A stretch of DNA of 64,000 nt from G963667425 sp963667425 [NCBI: bacterium] (GTDB taxonomy: Bacteria > UBP6 > UBA1177), in contig OY763407.1 of assembly GCA_963667425.1 (NCBI GenBank), positions 62,001 to 126,000 of the forward strand. The letters run 5' to 3'. The notes under the pieces are model-generated. The model worked only from the letters and a program-made list of their open reading frames with translations, did no database searches and had not been told where the DNA came from. Both the position numbers and the translations under genes were made by a program. Positions 36,455 to 44,558 of this stretch are shown in pieces. Each line of letters opens with the position of its first letter. Within the stretch, counting starts at the first letter, position 1.

Positions 36455-37681
36455 CTAAGAAGTTATTTTCCCAAGAGATTTGCTGTTTATGCTTATAGCA
36501 GCTTTTTCTTTAAGCTTTTTACCAAATTCGGCATATACATCGTTAAAGCGGCTTGATGCAATTCTCTGACGATATGATTCCTTAACTTTATCAAAATCAG
36601 CCTTGTCAGCATCTTTAGTAAGATCAGGAATATTGAATGATTTAACATTTATAATGTATGAATTACTTCCTTTTGTAAGAAGTTCATCACGATAACCGAG
36701 CTTCTTGCTTGTAAAAATAGAATCAACAGTCTCTTTATCATATCCTACACCATTAATGTAACCAATTTTTGTAAGCTTTTCAACTGACTGTGAAGCAACG
36801 TTCCAGTCTGCAAGTTCAGCATCAAGTTTTGAAGAATCAAAACCTTCTGATTTAAGAAGAGAAAGAGCTTTGTTAGCTGCCTGCCTAGCTACTTCGGCAA
36901 ACTTTGCATCAACAAGTTCTTTCTTAGCAAGATCAAGCTTAACATTCTCTACATTTTGATCTTTGTATAAAGAATCTTTTCCTGCTTCATATTTAGATGT
37001 GAGATCTTTATCATTTTTTGCAATATATGCCTTTATCTCTTCATCTGTTACAGAGTTCTTTAACGTTTCAAGAACTTCAGGCTTCATTGTTGCCTGAGAG
37101 AAAGCATAGTAATCTATTGCAGCGGAAGAAGATCTTTCAAGATACATCTCTTTTACTTCAGCATCTGAAACACTCACTGTTGAAGAGAGGTAGTTCATAA
37201 GCTTTGAATAAAGGATTGCTCTTCTGGCTTTTTTCTCATATTCGGCAACAGACATGTTAAACTGAAACTGAACTATCTTTTTGTAAAGTTCCTTATCAAA
37301 TTTACCTGCTGTCTGAAAATATGAAGTATTAAGAATAAGATCACGAACTTCTTCATCAGAAGCACCGAAACCCATATCTTCAGCTTTGCTTGCAAACAGA
37401 ATCATATTCTGAAGAGTTTCAAGGGCATTAAGAGCCAGACCTGAAGCCTTTGCAGCATTTGCATCAAATTTAGGATTGTAAGCCTGTGCACGATTAAAAA
37501 GCTGATTATACTCAAATCGATATTCAGCAATTGATATAGGCTCTCCATTTACAATAGCGACATACTGAGGTTCGCTTGCGGCACCCTGAGAACCAGGACC
37601 GAAACTGATTATGAAAACAATGATAATAGCAGCGAACATTAAATAAATAATAATTGACTGGCTTTTTTTCCTACTAAACAT
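36455..37681 (-). CDS. PpiD/SurA-like periplasmic chaperone lacking a PPIase domain
   Basis: The 408-aa protein is anchored by an N-terminal helix (SIIIYLMFAAIIIVFIISFG, residues ~8-28) and has a SurA_N-type chaperone region (VAIVNGEPISIAEYRFEYN; ETLQNMILFASKAEDMGFGA). Such proteins help outer-membrane and secreted proteins fold in the periplasm. The central region where PpiD carries a parvulin PPIase domain is instead lysine-rich helix (EVLETLKNSVTDEEIKAYIA), and no parvulin signature is visible. It is therefore probably a pure chaperone. It lies downstream of the tpiA/DUF6485 pair but has its own promoter. Confidence 0.8.
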   Translation of the reverse strand: MFSRKKSQSIIIYLMFAAIIIVFIISFGPGSQGAASEPQYVAIVNGEPISIAEYRFEYNQLFNRAQAYNPKFDANAAKASGLALNALETLQNMILFASKAEDMGFGASDEEVRDLILNTSYFQTAGKFDKELYKKIVQFQFNMSVAEYEKKARRAILYSKLMNYLSSTVSVSDAEVKEMYLERSSSAAIDYYAFSQATMKPEVLETLKNSVTDEEIKAYIAKNDKDLTSKYEAGKDSLYKDQNVENVKLDLAKKELVDAKFAEVARQAANKALSLLKSEGFDSSKLDAELADWNVASQSVEKLTKIGYINGVGYDKETVDSIFTSKKLGYRDELLTKGSNSYIINVKSFNIPDLTKDADKADFDKVKESYRQRIASSRFNDVYAEFGKKLKEKAAISINSKSLGKITS

Positions 37682-37721
37682 ACCCGTTCCTCACAGTAAT
37701 CAATTCAAAAAATTCAGAGCG

Positions 37722-37749
37722 ATTCTATACAGTGAATAATAAAAATCAA
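37722..37749 (-). promoter_or_regulatory. Promoter of the PpiD-like gene
   Basis: On the - strand TTGATT (37749-37744), 16-bp spacer, TAGAAT (37727-37722), 41 bp before the ATG at 37681; AGGAA precedes the ATG. Confidence 0.5.
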
Positions 37750-37774
37750 TTTTTTACAGTTAATTTGGCTAAAA

Positions 37775-37984
37775 TCATCTATTATTTGAGTTATTTTTCC
37801 TATCTTTGACTAAAGCATCAAAAGACCTGTTCCACTCTTTTTCCCCTTCTTTGGAAAAAAGACAGCCGGGAAATTCATTTTTTGCATTATGATAGGCAAT
37901 ACATTCACAGCATTTTCCATGTCTTGAACAATTTAAATACGTGCATGCACACTTAACTGATGATTTTTTATATTCACAACCCAT
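37775..37984 (-). CDS. Small Cys-rich protein (DUF6485-like)
   Basis: The 69-aa protein has nine cysteines in a compact arrangement (KCACTYLNCSRHGKCCECIA, then YHNAKNEF and PGCLF). The pattern C-x-CTY-x2-C-x3-G-x-CCEC with YH is that of DUF6485, small proteins of anaerobes presumed to bind a metal. It starts 6 bp after tpiA on the same strand and is probably co-transcribed with it. Function unknown; the conserved pattern makes a real gene very likely despite its size. Confidence 0.82.
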   Translation of the reverse strand: MGCEYKKSSVKCACTYLNCSRHGKCCECIAYHNAKNEFPGCLFSKEGEKEWNRSFDALVKDRKNNSNNR

Positions 37985-37990
37985 TTAGTG

Positions 37991-38740
37991 TTACTTATCC
38001 CAATTTACAAGTTTTGCAAAAGAATCAGCCTTAAGACTTGCTCCTCCAATAAGAGCGCCATCTATATTTTCCTGTTCCATAAGTTCTTTTACATTATCAG
38101 GCTTTACGCTTCCGCCATAAAGAATCCTGACATCAGCTGCATCATATTTCTCTTCAATAAATTTTCTGATATGTGAATGCATCTCTTCTGCCTGAGCAGG
38201 TGTAGCCACTTTGCCTGTTCCAATAGCCCATACAGGTTCATAAGCTATGACCATTTTTTCATGTTCACATATAAAATTATCATCAAGAGCGGAAGTTATC
38301 TGATCTTCAACCACCTTAAAATGATTCCCAGCTTCTCTCTCTTCAATCTTTTCTCCGACACATAGAAATATCTTAAAACCCTCTTTCTGGGCACAGCTAA
38401 CTTTCTCTCTTATGAAAGCATCAGTTTCTTTAAGCACATGTCTTCTTTCACTGTGACCTATAAGTACATTATCAACACCATTATCCTTTATCATTGAAGG
38501 GGAAACTTCGCCTGTAAAAGCTCCATTCTCATGCGGGTAAAAATTCTGAACACCTACTTCCATATTTAAAGAATGAGCTTTTTCAGCAGCAGCAGGAACA
38601 TACATAAAAGAAGGAAAAACAACGATTTCTCTATCATTAACACCTTTTATTTCATCTGCAATCTTATCGAAAAACAGTTCCATATCTTTTTTTTCATTTG
38701 CCATTTTCCAGTTACCGGCAATTATCATTTTTCTTTTCAT
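37991..38740 (-). CDS. tpiA: Triosephosphate isomerase
   Basis: This glycolytic enzyme interconverts dihydroxyacetone phosphate and glyceraldehyde 3-phosphate. The 249-aa TIM barrel has the substrate Lys in AGNWKMANEKK, the electrophilic His in IGHSERRH, and the catalytic base Glu with loop 6 in AYEPVWAIGTGKVATP, then YGGSVKPDN. Length is normal. AGGAGAA lies 6 bp before the ATG. The promoter and the neighbouring small Cys-rich gene suggest a two-gene unit. Confidence 0.98.
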   Translation of the reverse strand: MKRKMIIAGNWKMANEKKDMELFFDKIADEIKGVNDREIVVFPSFMYVPAAAEKAHSLNMEVGVQNFYPHENGAFTGEVSPSMIKDNGVDNVLIGHSERRHVLKETDAFIREKVSCAQKEGFKIFLCVGEKIEEREAGNHFKVVEDQITSALDDNFICEHEKMVIAYEPVWAIGTGKVATPAQAEEMHSHIRKFIEEKYDAADVRILYGGSVKPDNVKELMEQENIDGALIGGASLKADSFAKLVNWDK

Positions 38741-38785
38741 ATAAAAATTCTCCTAAAAATTAAAAGATCAACATAAAACGAAAAT

Positions 38786-38813
38786 ATTATACATTTCCTG
38801 CATTATTTATCAA
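38786..38813 (-). promoter_or_regulatory. Promoter of tpiA
   Basis: On the - strand TTGATA (38813-38808), 16-bp spacer, TATAAT (38791-38786), 45 bp before the tpiA ATG. Confidence 0.6.
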
Positions 38814-38929
38814 ATTCAGATGTAAAATAATGAAAAGCATAAAAAAATAAACAGTAGAATAAAAGTTACCATCTCACGGAAGTTTTTGAAATATAAGAGT
38901 TTTTATTAAAATTATTTATCATCGGATAG

Positions 38930-38957
38930 TTGACTCCATTTTATAAAATGATAAAAT
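38930..38957 (+). promoter_or_regulatory. Promoter of the Asp-spacer lipoprotein gene
   Basis: TTGACT (38930-38935), 16-bp spacer, TAAAAT (38952-38957), 35 bp before the ATG at 38993. Confidence 0.55.
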
Positions 38958-38992
38958 AATCCGATTTAACAAGATTATTCAATGAGGGCACT

Positions 38993-39955
38993 ATGAACAG
39001 TAAATTTTTTTTAATCGTACTGGTTATGGCATTTCTTTTTATTTCATGTGAAAATGAAACGCAAAGACGGAGTGATGATGAGGAAAAATCGGATTCAACA
39101 ATTCAGACAGAAGAAGAACAGGACTCTTCTGAAATTGAAGACTATGATACCGAGGCTGATGATGATTCAATCAATGATGATGATGCCGAAATCAATGATG
39201 ATGACACCGTAACTACTGAAGATGAAGACATTCAAACTCCCGATCTGGATTATATGGAATGTGAGACTCCCGGAGAGACAACAGAAGAATATGAATGTCC
39301 TGACGGTTCAAAAGTAATATGGTGCATTTGCGATGAGTTTTATACATCCCAGTGCATTGATTCTCCTGAATCTTTATGCGAAACGTCGGACGATATTTCT
39401 ATTCCTGATGAAGTCGCAGACTCTGACGAATCCGAGACACCGGATGCAGATACCGGCATATCAGGAACTGTTATCGAAATGGGCTTTGAAAATGGTGATG
39501 TAACAGGTGAGTTAAGCGAAATATTCAGGGGCAACGAGTTTGCCATCGAAAACGGTGTAACACTCAAAGAAATAGCAATGTACTTAAAGCCTTCATCAAA
39601 CATAACTTTTATAATTTATAAAAAGGAACTTTCAGGTTTTTCAATGAAATACAATAAAAAGAAAACTTATGAAATAACAGTTTCTTCACCCGCATCAGAT
39701 TATAAATATTATTCAACAGGAGAAATAAGCTTTGATATAGATGGAGAAAGCTGGGGACAGCCATCCAGCTACATAATCGGAGTATATTCATCTCAAAATA
39801 TTGCTGCCGGTTACGGATATGATACAGATACAACGGCATTCGGAGCTTTTAAAAATTCAATAAGCAAAAAGGAACTGACAAGCATTCCTGATCAACTTGA
39901 AAGCTATCAGGCAGTTAGTGATTCAGCCTATCAGATGAGGCTTATAATTGAATAA
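38993..39955 (+). CDS. Asp-spacer lipoprotein with shared Cys module
   Basis: The 320-aa lipoprotein (lipobox FLFISC) has a ~55-residue Asp/Glu/Ser spacer, then the cysteine module also found in the 31778-32680 protein: CPDGSKVIWCICDE and QCIDSPESLCE. A second acidic spacer (IPDEVADSDESETPD) follows, then a ~160-residue C-terminal beta-rich domain (ISGTVIEMGFENGDV, YYSTGEISFDIDGESWGQ) that might be a jelly-roll binding domain. It is surface-exposed by inference. Its last codons overlap the TTG start of the downstream phosphodiesterase gene. Function unknown. Confidence 0.75.
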   Translation: MNSKFFLIVLVMAFLFISCENETQRRSDDEEKSDSTIQTEEEQDSSEIEDYDTEADDDSINDDDAEINDDDTVTTEDEDIQTPDLDYMECETPGETTEEYECPDGSKVIWCICDEFYTSQCIDSPESLCETSDDISIPDEVADSDESETPDADTGISGTVIEMGFENGDVTGELSEIFRGNEFAIENGVTLKEIAMYLKPSSNITFIIYKKELSGFSMKYNKKKTYEITVSSPASDYKYYSTGEISFDIDGESWGQPSSYIIGVYSSQNIAAGYGYDTDTTAFGAFKNSISKKELTSIPDQLESYQAVSDSAYQMRLIIE

Positions 39956-40640
39956 AAAAAAAGAATTTTTCAGTAAAAATAATTTCCGAATCGGCGGACA
40001 CAGAGGTTCACCGAAAAAATTCAGAGAAAATTCCATAAAAAGCTTTTACAGAGCAATAGACGACGGAGCATCTTTTATTGAGCTTGATTTAAGACTCACA
40101 TCCGATAGTAGAATTGTCATAAATCATGATGATAATATCAACAATCTGAAAATAAAAGAAACCGATTACAAAACTCTGTTTTCACAAAACAGTGAACTTC
40201 TCCTTTTTGAGACCGTTATCAATGACATTATGCCTCACATTTTTCTTGATATTGAGATAAAAACCGATGATGCGGCAGTTCCTGCTGTAAAAATGCTTAA
40301 AGATAAAATCAGAGAAGATCAGTTTATCATAACATCTTTTCTTGAATCCGTAATACAGGCTGTTAGCAGTGAAAACGACAAAATAACAACAGGCCTTCTC
40401 ATTGAGGAATATCCTGAAACATCATTAAAAGAACTTATGAGTAGAAACAAAGCATCATACATCCTTCCGTGGGATAAAATTACAGATACAAAAATGCTTA
40501 ATGAAGCTTTTAGTGAAAATATACCGCTTATAATATGGACAGTTGATGAAATTCAGAGAGCTGAATTCCTTACAAACCAGCCGGCAGTAAGAGCAATTAT
40601 CTCAAATGTTCCCGAAAAGATGATATTTCTTCAGAAATAA
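39948..40640 (+). CDS. Glycerophosphodiester phosphodiesterase family protein (TTG start)
   Basis: GDPD enzymes release glycerol-3-phosphate from deacylated phospholipids. The 230-aa protein has the catalytic pair of blocks GGHRGSPKKFRENSIKSF (about residues 17-34) and FIELDLRLTSDSRIVINHDD (about 44-64), plus IFLDIEIKTD. It has no signal peptide, so it is cytoplasmic. The start is TTG at 39948, overlapping the lipoprotein stop, with GAGG 8 bp upstream; no ATG near the conserved N-terminus is available. Its stop abuts the convergent transporter stop with no spare base. Confidence 0.88.
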   Translation: MNKKKEFFSKNNFRIGGHRGSPKKFRENSIKSFYRAIDDGASFIELDLRLTSDSRIVINHDDNINNLKIKETDYKTLFSQNSELLLFETVINDIMPHIFLDIEIKTDDAAVPAVKMLKDKIREDQFIITSFLESVIQAVSSENDKITTGLLIEEYPETSLKELMSRNKASYILPWDKITDTKMLNEAFSENIPLIIWTVDEIQRAEFLTNQPAVRAIISNVPEKMIFLQK

Positions 40641-42809
40641 CTACTTATTATGCAGCAGACTTCCAGTAAAAATTGAACTATTCTTAACAAAAAAGACAGC
40701 CTTATGATTTCCGGCAAGAGATTTTAACCTTTTCGTGTAATTTATCTCCTTACCCTCTTCAGGCGTATCAAGGCCAAACAGAGCAATATCAGCCTCTCTG
40801 TTCATTTCATGAATCATATCAATCACATTTGTGTCAGGAGGAAGCATCATCACATGAGGCTCGGCATTTATCCTTATTTCAGGTATCATCTCAGAAAGAT
40901 GAAGCTCCGTTGCCTCCTTTTCATAAATAGTTGAAGCAATCGACATAAGTTTTATAGTCGAATTTCTCCACTCAGGAGCAAGCGTAAGAAGATGCGCAAG
41001 AAGAAGCATCAAATCCCCGTTACGCCGGAGGCCTCCCCACCAGACATGAATAACCTTGTTCTTTCCTGAATCAAACACAAAATCATCAGAAATCTTACAA
41101 AGCACAAAAGACTTATTTATCCTTGAAATCTTTCTCATAATTGAAAGAGAATAAGCATTCTTTATCTCATCATTATGCCATGCCATCATTACAGTATTAC
41201 TCTGAAAACCACTCATACCGTTTGACTGCACAGCCGTAATAATACCATTAACAAAATTTGCAGTTACACAAACCTCAGGAAGAGCCTCAATCTTCTCCTT
41301 CCTCAACACATCCTTAAGTCGAAGCTGCATTGAACTTATATCAATATTTGAAGACTCAATGTCACCCTCCGCAATATATGAAATACTGAGAATACCGCTC
41401 CTGTTGACAAAAAAACTGCCGAACCGAACCATTTCCACCGACCTTTCAGGTTCAGTAACAAAAGCAAGAATATACGGTCTCCAGTTTCTCGAAGTCGGGA
41501 CATACTGTGAAAGCCTAAGCAGAGATTCCTTTATCAGAGCCTCATGCATTCCACGCCTTGCATCACCCCAGGAAGCCTTTTTCTCAAGCTTTGTAAGCAC
41601 AGTATATAAAATAAACTCAATACACATAGCTACCACAGCGGCAATAGGATTAATCAGAAACATAACAGCAAGACAACCAACACCGCCAGCCATATTTACA
41701 AACCACGAAACCTTTATAGTCGGACGCCAGGACGGTTCACGGGAAAGAGTTTCAATAGCAGCCGTAAAATTAATCGTACCGTAAACAGTAAGAAAAAACA
41801 TCGTCACAACCGTAGCCACATGATTAAGATCACCGATAAAAACAGCAGCAAGCGCAATAACAAGAGAAACAATAAAAGTCAGCTTATGCCCCTTGTCACT
41901 TAAAATAAAACCTTTAGATTCAGGTGTAGTGAACCTGTCCTCAATAAGAGCATGAAGCGTTCTCGGCGCGCCAAGCATCGAACCGACAGCAGAAGAAAAA
42001 ATAGCACCAAGAAGACCAGGCATAACAGCAAGCATACCAAGAGGAGCAATATCAGACCATATAAGATTATTCTTCTGCAAATCCACATCCGAAGCTCCCA
42101 TAACAAGAAGAAATGGAACTATCATATAAATCGCAAAACCGGTAAGCGTCGCAAGAATAGCCCCCTTAGGAATCGAACGCTGAGGATCCCTAAGATCACC
42201 CGAAAGACCAAGACCAGCCATAACACCCGTAACAGCAGGAAAAAAAACAGCAAACGCAGTCCAGAAAGTTACATTCCCCGAAGCCTCCGAAAACCTCACA
42301 CCGCTACCCGAACTAAAAGAGCCAATAGCAAGAAAAAGAATCGAAGCAGCAACAAGAATCATAAGAGGAATCTGACTCTTAAGAGCAAACTCAGCCCCTC
42401 GTGAAGAAAGCCATCCCACAAAAATAATTACAGCAAAAGCAGAAACACCAATAGGAATAACCGGAAGAAAAAGCTGAATCGTCTCAGCAATACCAAAAGC
42501 ATAAAGAGTTATCGAAAAAGTCTGTGAAAGAAAAAGAGGAATACCCACAGCACCGCCAAGCTCTAAGCCGAGACTCCTTGAAATAATAAAATAAGCACCA
42601 CCAGCCCCAATCTTCTTATTCGTGGCAATAGAAGCAAAAGAAAGAGTCGTTATAAACGTGATACTATTTGCAAGAACAACAATAACAAGCGTTTTTGTAA
42701 GCCCCATATTACCGGTGACCCAGCCAAAACGCATATACATGATAACGCCGAGAATCGTAAGAACAGTCGGCGTATAAACCCCAAGAAAAGTTCCCAGCTT
42801 TTTATCCAA
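40641..42809 (-). CDS. SLC12-type (cation-chloride cotransporter-like) permease
   Basis: The 722-aa protein has about 12 transmembrane segments over residues ~1-430, opening with GTFLGVYTPTVLTILGVIMY and IGAGGAYFIISRSLG. A ~290-residue hydrophilic C-terminal domain follows (ESLLRLSQYVPTSRNWRPYI, NKVIHVWWGGLRRNGDLMLL, PDTNVIDMIHEMN). This matches bacterial members of the amino-acid/polyamine/cation superfamily most like Na-K-Cl cotransporters; bacterial homologues transport amino acids or ions, and the substrate here is unknown. It lies 12 bp after the lipoprotein gene at 42822 and probably shares its promoter. The coding strand is strongly G/T-rich. Confidence 0.85.
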   Translation of the reverse strand: MDKKLGTFLGVYTPTVLTILGVIMYMRFGWVTGNMGLTKTLVIVVLANSITFITTLSFASIATNKKIGAGGAYFIISRSLGLELGGAVGIPLFLSQTFSITLYAFGIAETIQLFLPVIPIGVSAFAVIIFVGWLSSRGAEFALKSQIPLMILVAASILFLAIGSFSSGSGVRFSEASGNVTFWTAFAVFFPAVTGVMAGLGLSGDLRDPQRSIPKGAILATLTGFAIYMIVPFLLVMGASDVDLQKNNLIWSDIAPLGMLAVMPGLLGAIFSSAVGSMLGAPRTLHALIEDRFTTPESKGFILSDKGHKLTFIVSLVIALAAVFIGDLNHVATVVTMFFLTVYGTINFTAAIETLSREPSWRPTIKVSWFVNMAGGVGCLAVMFLINPIAAVVAMCIEFILYTVLTKLEKKASWGDARRGMHEALIKESLLRLSQYVPTSRNWRPYILAFVTEPERSVEMVRFGSFFVNRSGILSISYIAEGDIESSNIDISSMQLRLKDVLRKEKIEALPEVCVTANFVNGIITAVQSNGMSGFQSNTVMMAWHNDEIKNAYSLSIMRKISRINKSFVLCKISDDFVFDSGKNKVIHVWWGGLRRNGDLMLLLAHLLTLAPEWRNSTIKLMSIASTIYEKEATELHLSEMIPEIRINAEPHVMMLPPDTNVIDMIHEMNREADIALFGLDTPEEGKEINYTKRLKSLAGNHKAVFFVKNSSIFTGSLLHNK

Positions 42810-42821
42810 AAAAGCCTCCTT

Positions 42822-43463
42822 TTATTTTATTGTCTGCCATTCAGCATAAGCTATATGAACACAATCAGATACATCCTCAGGAACAAACTCCGGGAAAGAA
42901 GATTTAACAAGCTTGACATCCTCCATATACCCATTAGTACGAAGATCAACCCCCTCACCACTCACATCAGTAATTACAAAATTACCCGAAACCTGATAAT
43001 AAGCCTTTACAGGATTAAAATTCTCAACATCAACCCACACACTCACACACTGAGTACAAGTCTCATAAGCAAGATTCACATCAGAACCCAAATCATAAGT
43101 ACCAGTCTTAATCTCACCCGAAAGAATAATCTTAACAATATCTATTACATCTCCGCCCATAGCAGGAGTAAAAAAACCGCTGATCTCATCACTATAACCC
43201 GAAGAAGTAATAGTCGGAACCTCAATCTCAACGCAGCCCGCAGCCGCATCATCATCATTAACAGAAACATCCTCATCCTCGACCGCATCACCATCTTCGA
43301 CAACATCAGTATCATCAGCAACATCCTCATCAACCGAAACCGCATCAGCATCCTCAACCGCAACATCACTATCCAGCACAGAATCATCATTATCAGAAGA
43401 ATCATCACAACCAACAACAGCAAACATGAAAAAAGCGATAAGAAAAATGGAAAATCTAAACAT
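42822..43463 (-). CDS. Asp/Val-spacer lipoprotein
   Basis: The 213-aa lipoprotein has a lipobox FAVVGC followed by ~55 residues almost wholly Asp, Val, Ala and Glu. A ~130-residue C-terminal domain follows with a Cys pair (YETCTQCVSVWVD) and beta-strand pattern (AYYQVSGNFVITDVSGEGVD). It probably occupies the cell surface. It is first in a two-gene unit with the SLC12-type permease, and a strong promoter sits 35 bp upstream. A 209-codon open frame on the opposite strand is a by-product of the GTC/GAT-rich spacer and is not considered a gene. Confidence 0.75.
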   Translation of the reverse strand: MFRFSIFLIAFFMFAVVGCDDSSDNDDSVLDSDVAVEDADAVSVDEDVADDTDVVEDGDAVEDEDVSVNDDDAAAGCVEIEVPTITSSGYSDEISGFFTPAMGGDVIDIVKIILSGEIKTGTYDLGSDVNLAYETCTQCVSVWVDVENFNPVKAYYQVSGNFVITDVSGEGVDLRTNGYMEDVKLVKSSFPEFVPEDVSDCVHIAYAEWQTIK

Positions 43464-43497
43464 AACCCACCCTTAAGTAATTAACCAGACGAAAAAT

Positions 43498-43526
43498 ATT
43501 ATAAATAAGAGTTATAAATTAGACAA
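43498..43526 (-). promoter_or_regulatory. Promoter of the lipoprotein-permease unit
   Basis: On the - strand TTGTCT (43526-43521), 17-bp spacer, TATAAT (43503-43498), 35 bp before the ATG at 43463. Confidence 0.65.
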
Positions 43527-43628
43527 CATTTATTTTAGAAAAGAGGAATTTCCTAAAAATTGTGTAAAACCTAAAGAAAAATATAAGAATCAAACTTTTT
43601 TGGAGTAAAAGAATATATTCATAAAAAA

Positions 43629-43724
43629 ATGGACATATTTAACTTTAAAATGCTCTCGTTTGATAAAAGAATTGACAGAATCGGTTTAAGAATTCATTTA
43701 TTTGACTTAAAATGCAAAGAATAG
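43629..43724 (+). CDS. Tiny ORF 1 of a tandem peptide array (uncertain)
   Basis: A 31-codon ORF (begins MDIFNFKML, ends HLFDLKCKE) is preceded by vestigial sequence ending in Y-S-stop like the end of the next copies. It is the most divergent of three tandem units. No Shine-Dalgarno site is evident directly upstream. Possibly a decayed copy. Confidence 0.3.
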   Translation: MDIFNFKMLSFDKRIDRIGLRIHLFDLKCKE

Positions 43725-43810
43725 CTCTGAGTATTGACATATTAGACATTAGCACGCACATATTTGACCTGAAATTCAAAAAATTGTTACGAAAACAGAC
43801 ATATTCATAA
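43712..43810 (+). CDS. Tiny ORF 2 of a tandem peptide array (uncertain)
   Basis: A 32-codon ORF whose second half (STHIFDLKFKKLLRKQTYS) is nearly the same as ORF 3. It overlaps ORF 1 by 13 bp and is followed 4 bp later by ORF 3. Compared with ORF 3 over the last 19 codons, four of six base changes are synonymous (Lys, Leu twice, Arg), suggesting translation. The peptide is amphipathic and basic. No clear ribosome-binding site. Confidence 0.4.
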   Translation: MQRIALSIDILDISTHIFDLKFKKLLRKQTYS

Positions 43811-43814
43811 AAAA

Positions 43815-43892
43815 ATGGATATATTTGACCTTGGCACGCACATATTTGACCTGAAGTTCAAAAAATTGCTCAGAGAACAGACATATTCATAA
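43815..43892 (+). CDS. Tiny ORF 3 of a tandem peptide array (uncertain)
   Basis: A 25-codon ORF, beginning MDIFDLGTHIFDL and ending REQTYS, with an internal repeat ([DH]IFDL twice). The same stop-to-start junction (TCATAAAAAAATGGA) recurs in front of ORF 1 and ORF 3. After ORF 3 the junction is present but the ATG is changed, ending the array. Could instead be a non-coding repeat carrying the motif ATATTTGAC. Confidence 0.4.
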   Translation: MDIFDLGTHIFDLKFKKLLREQTYS

Positions 43893-44111
43893 AAAAATAA
43901 AGCAGATTAACACATTTGCCACCTGAATTAATCAGAAGAGCTTTTTTTTAGTAAAAAACAGAGTCTTTGATTAAAATATTTAAATCAAAAAGCATCTAAC
44001 CCTTAATAATCACTAAAAAACATTGAAATTTGAATATAAATATACTTAAATTAGTTAGTAATGAAACTATGATATTAAAAAAAGAAGGCGAAACAGCAGG
44101 TTTATGAAGAT
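43893..44111. other. AT-rich spacer before the acetyltransferase pair
   Basis: No gene seen. It contains one copy (44005-44038) of the direct repeat that also occurs after the second acetyltransferase gene. Confidence 0.6.
44005..44038 (+). repeat. Left copy of direct repeat flanking the GNAT pair
   Basis: About 34 bp beginning AATAATCACTAAAAAA and continuing TTGAAATTTGAATAT, matched by 45066-45099 with three differences. Confidence 0.7.
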
Positions 44112-44558
44112 ATGATTAAAATAGAAAAGATTATCAGTAACAAGAAACAGTTTCTTGATTTATTATTGCTGGCAGACGAACAGGAAGATATGATTGATAA
44201 ATATTTGCCGGATGGAGACATGTTTGCTTTATATGATGATGATTTGAAAAGCATTTGTGTTGTAGTCCCTGTAAATGAAGAGACCTGTGAATTAAAAAAT
44301 ATTGCGACATATGAAAAATATCAGGGTAAAGGATATGCCGGAGCGTTGATAAATTTCATCTCTGATTATTATAAAAATAACTACAAAACAATGCTCGTAG
44401 GTACAGGAGAGACTCCGTCTATTATTTCTTTTTATGAAAACTGCGGATTTGAAAAATCTCATAGAGTGAAGAATTTTTTTACAGATAATTACGACCACCT
44501 TATTTTTGATGGTGACATACAACTTGTTGATATGATTTATCTTAAGAAAGAATTATGA
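44112..44558 (+). CDS. GNAT family N-acetyltransferase
   Basis: The 148-aa protein has the GNAT core. The acetyl-CoA-binding loop is in [18 protein letters not shown] (motif A, Q/RxxGxG/A, about residues 69-86), followed by [20 protein letters not shown], which is the motif-B region. It transfers an acetyl group from acetyl-CoA to an amine of an unknown acceptor. The stop overlaps the start of a second GNAT gene by 4 bp. The pair is enclosed by a direct repeat and lies at a composition boundary, so recent acquisition is plausible. Confidence 0.85.
   Translation: MIKIEKIISNKKQFLDLLLLADEQEDMIDKYLPDGDMFALYDDDLKSICVVVPVNEETCELKNIATYEKYQGKGYAGALINFISDYYKNNYKTMLVGTGETPSIISFYENCGFEKSHRVKNFFTDNYDHLIFDGDIQLVDMIYLKKEL

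Noticed and set aside
41359-42404. Two long + strand open frames (141 and 150 codons) inside the SLC12-type gene
   Set aside because: They are antisense to a clear 12-helix transporter and have no ribosome-binding sites; low-complexity Lys/Arg/Asn product.
42855-43484. 209-codon + strand open frame opposite the Asp-spacer lipoprotein
   Set aside because: It mirrors the Asp/Val-rich coding of the - strand gene, gives an implausible Ile/Asn/Arg/Thr-rich product, and the - strand gene has a signal peptide, lipobox and promoter.
43464-44111. Replication origin (oriC) as a firm call
   Set aside because: Skew step, divergent genes and repeats fit an origin, but no dnaA, gyrase or parAB genes and no cluster of DnaA boxes were seen; an inversion boundary explains it as well.
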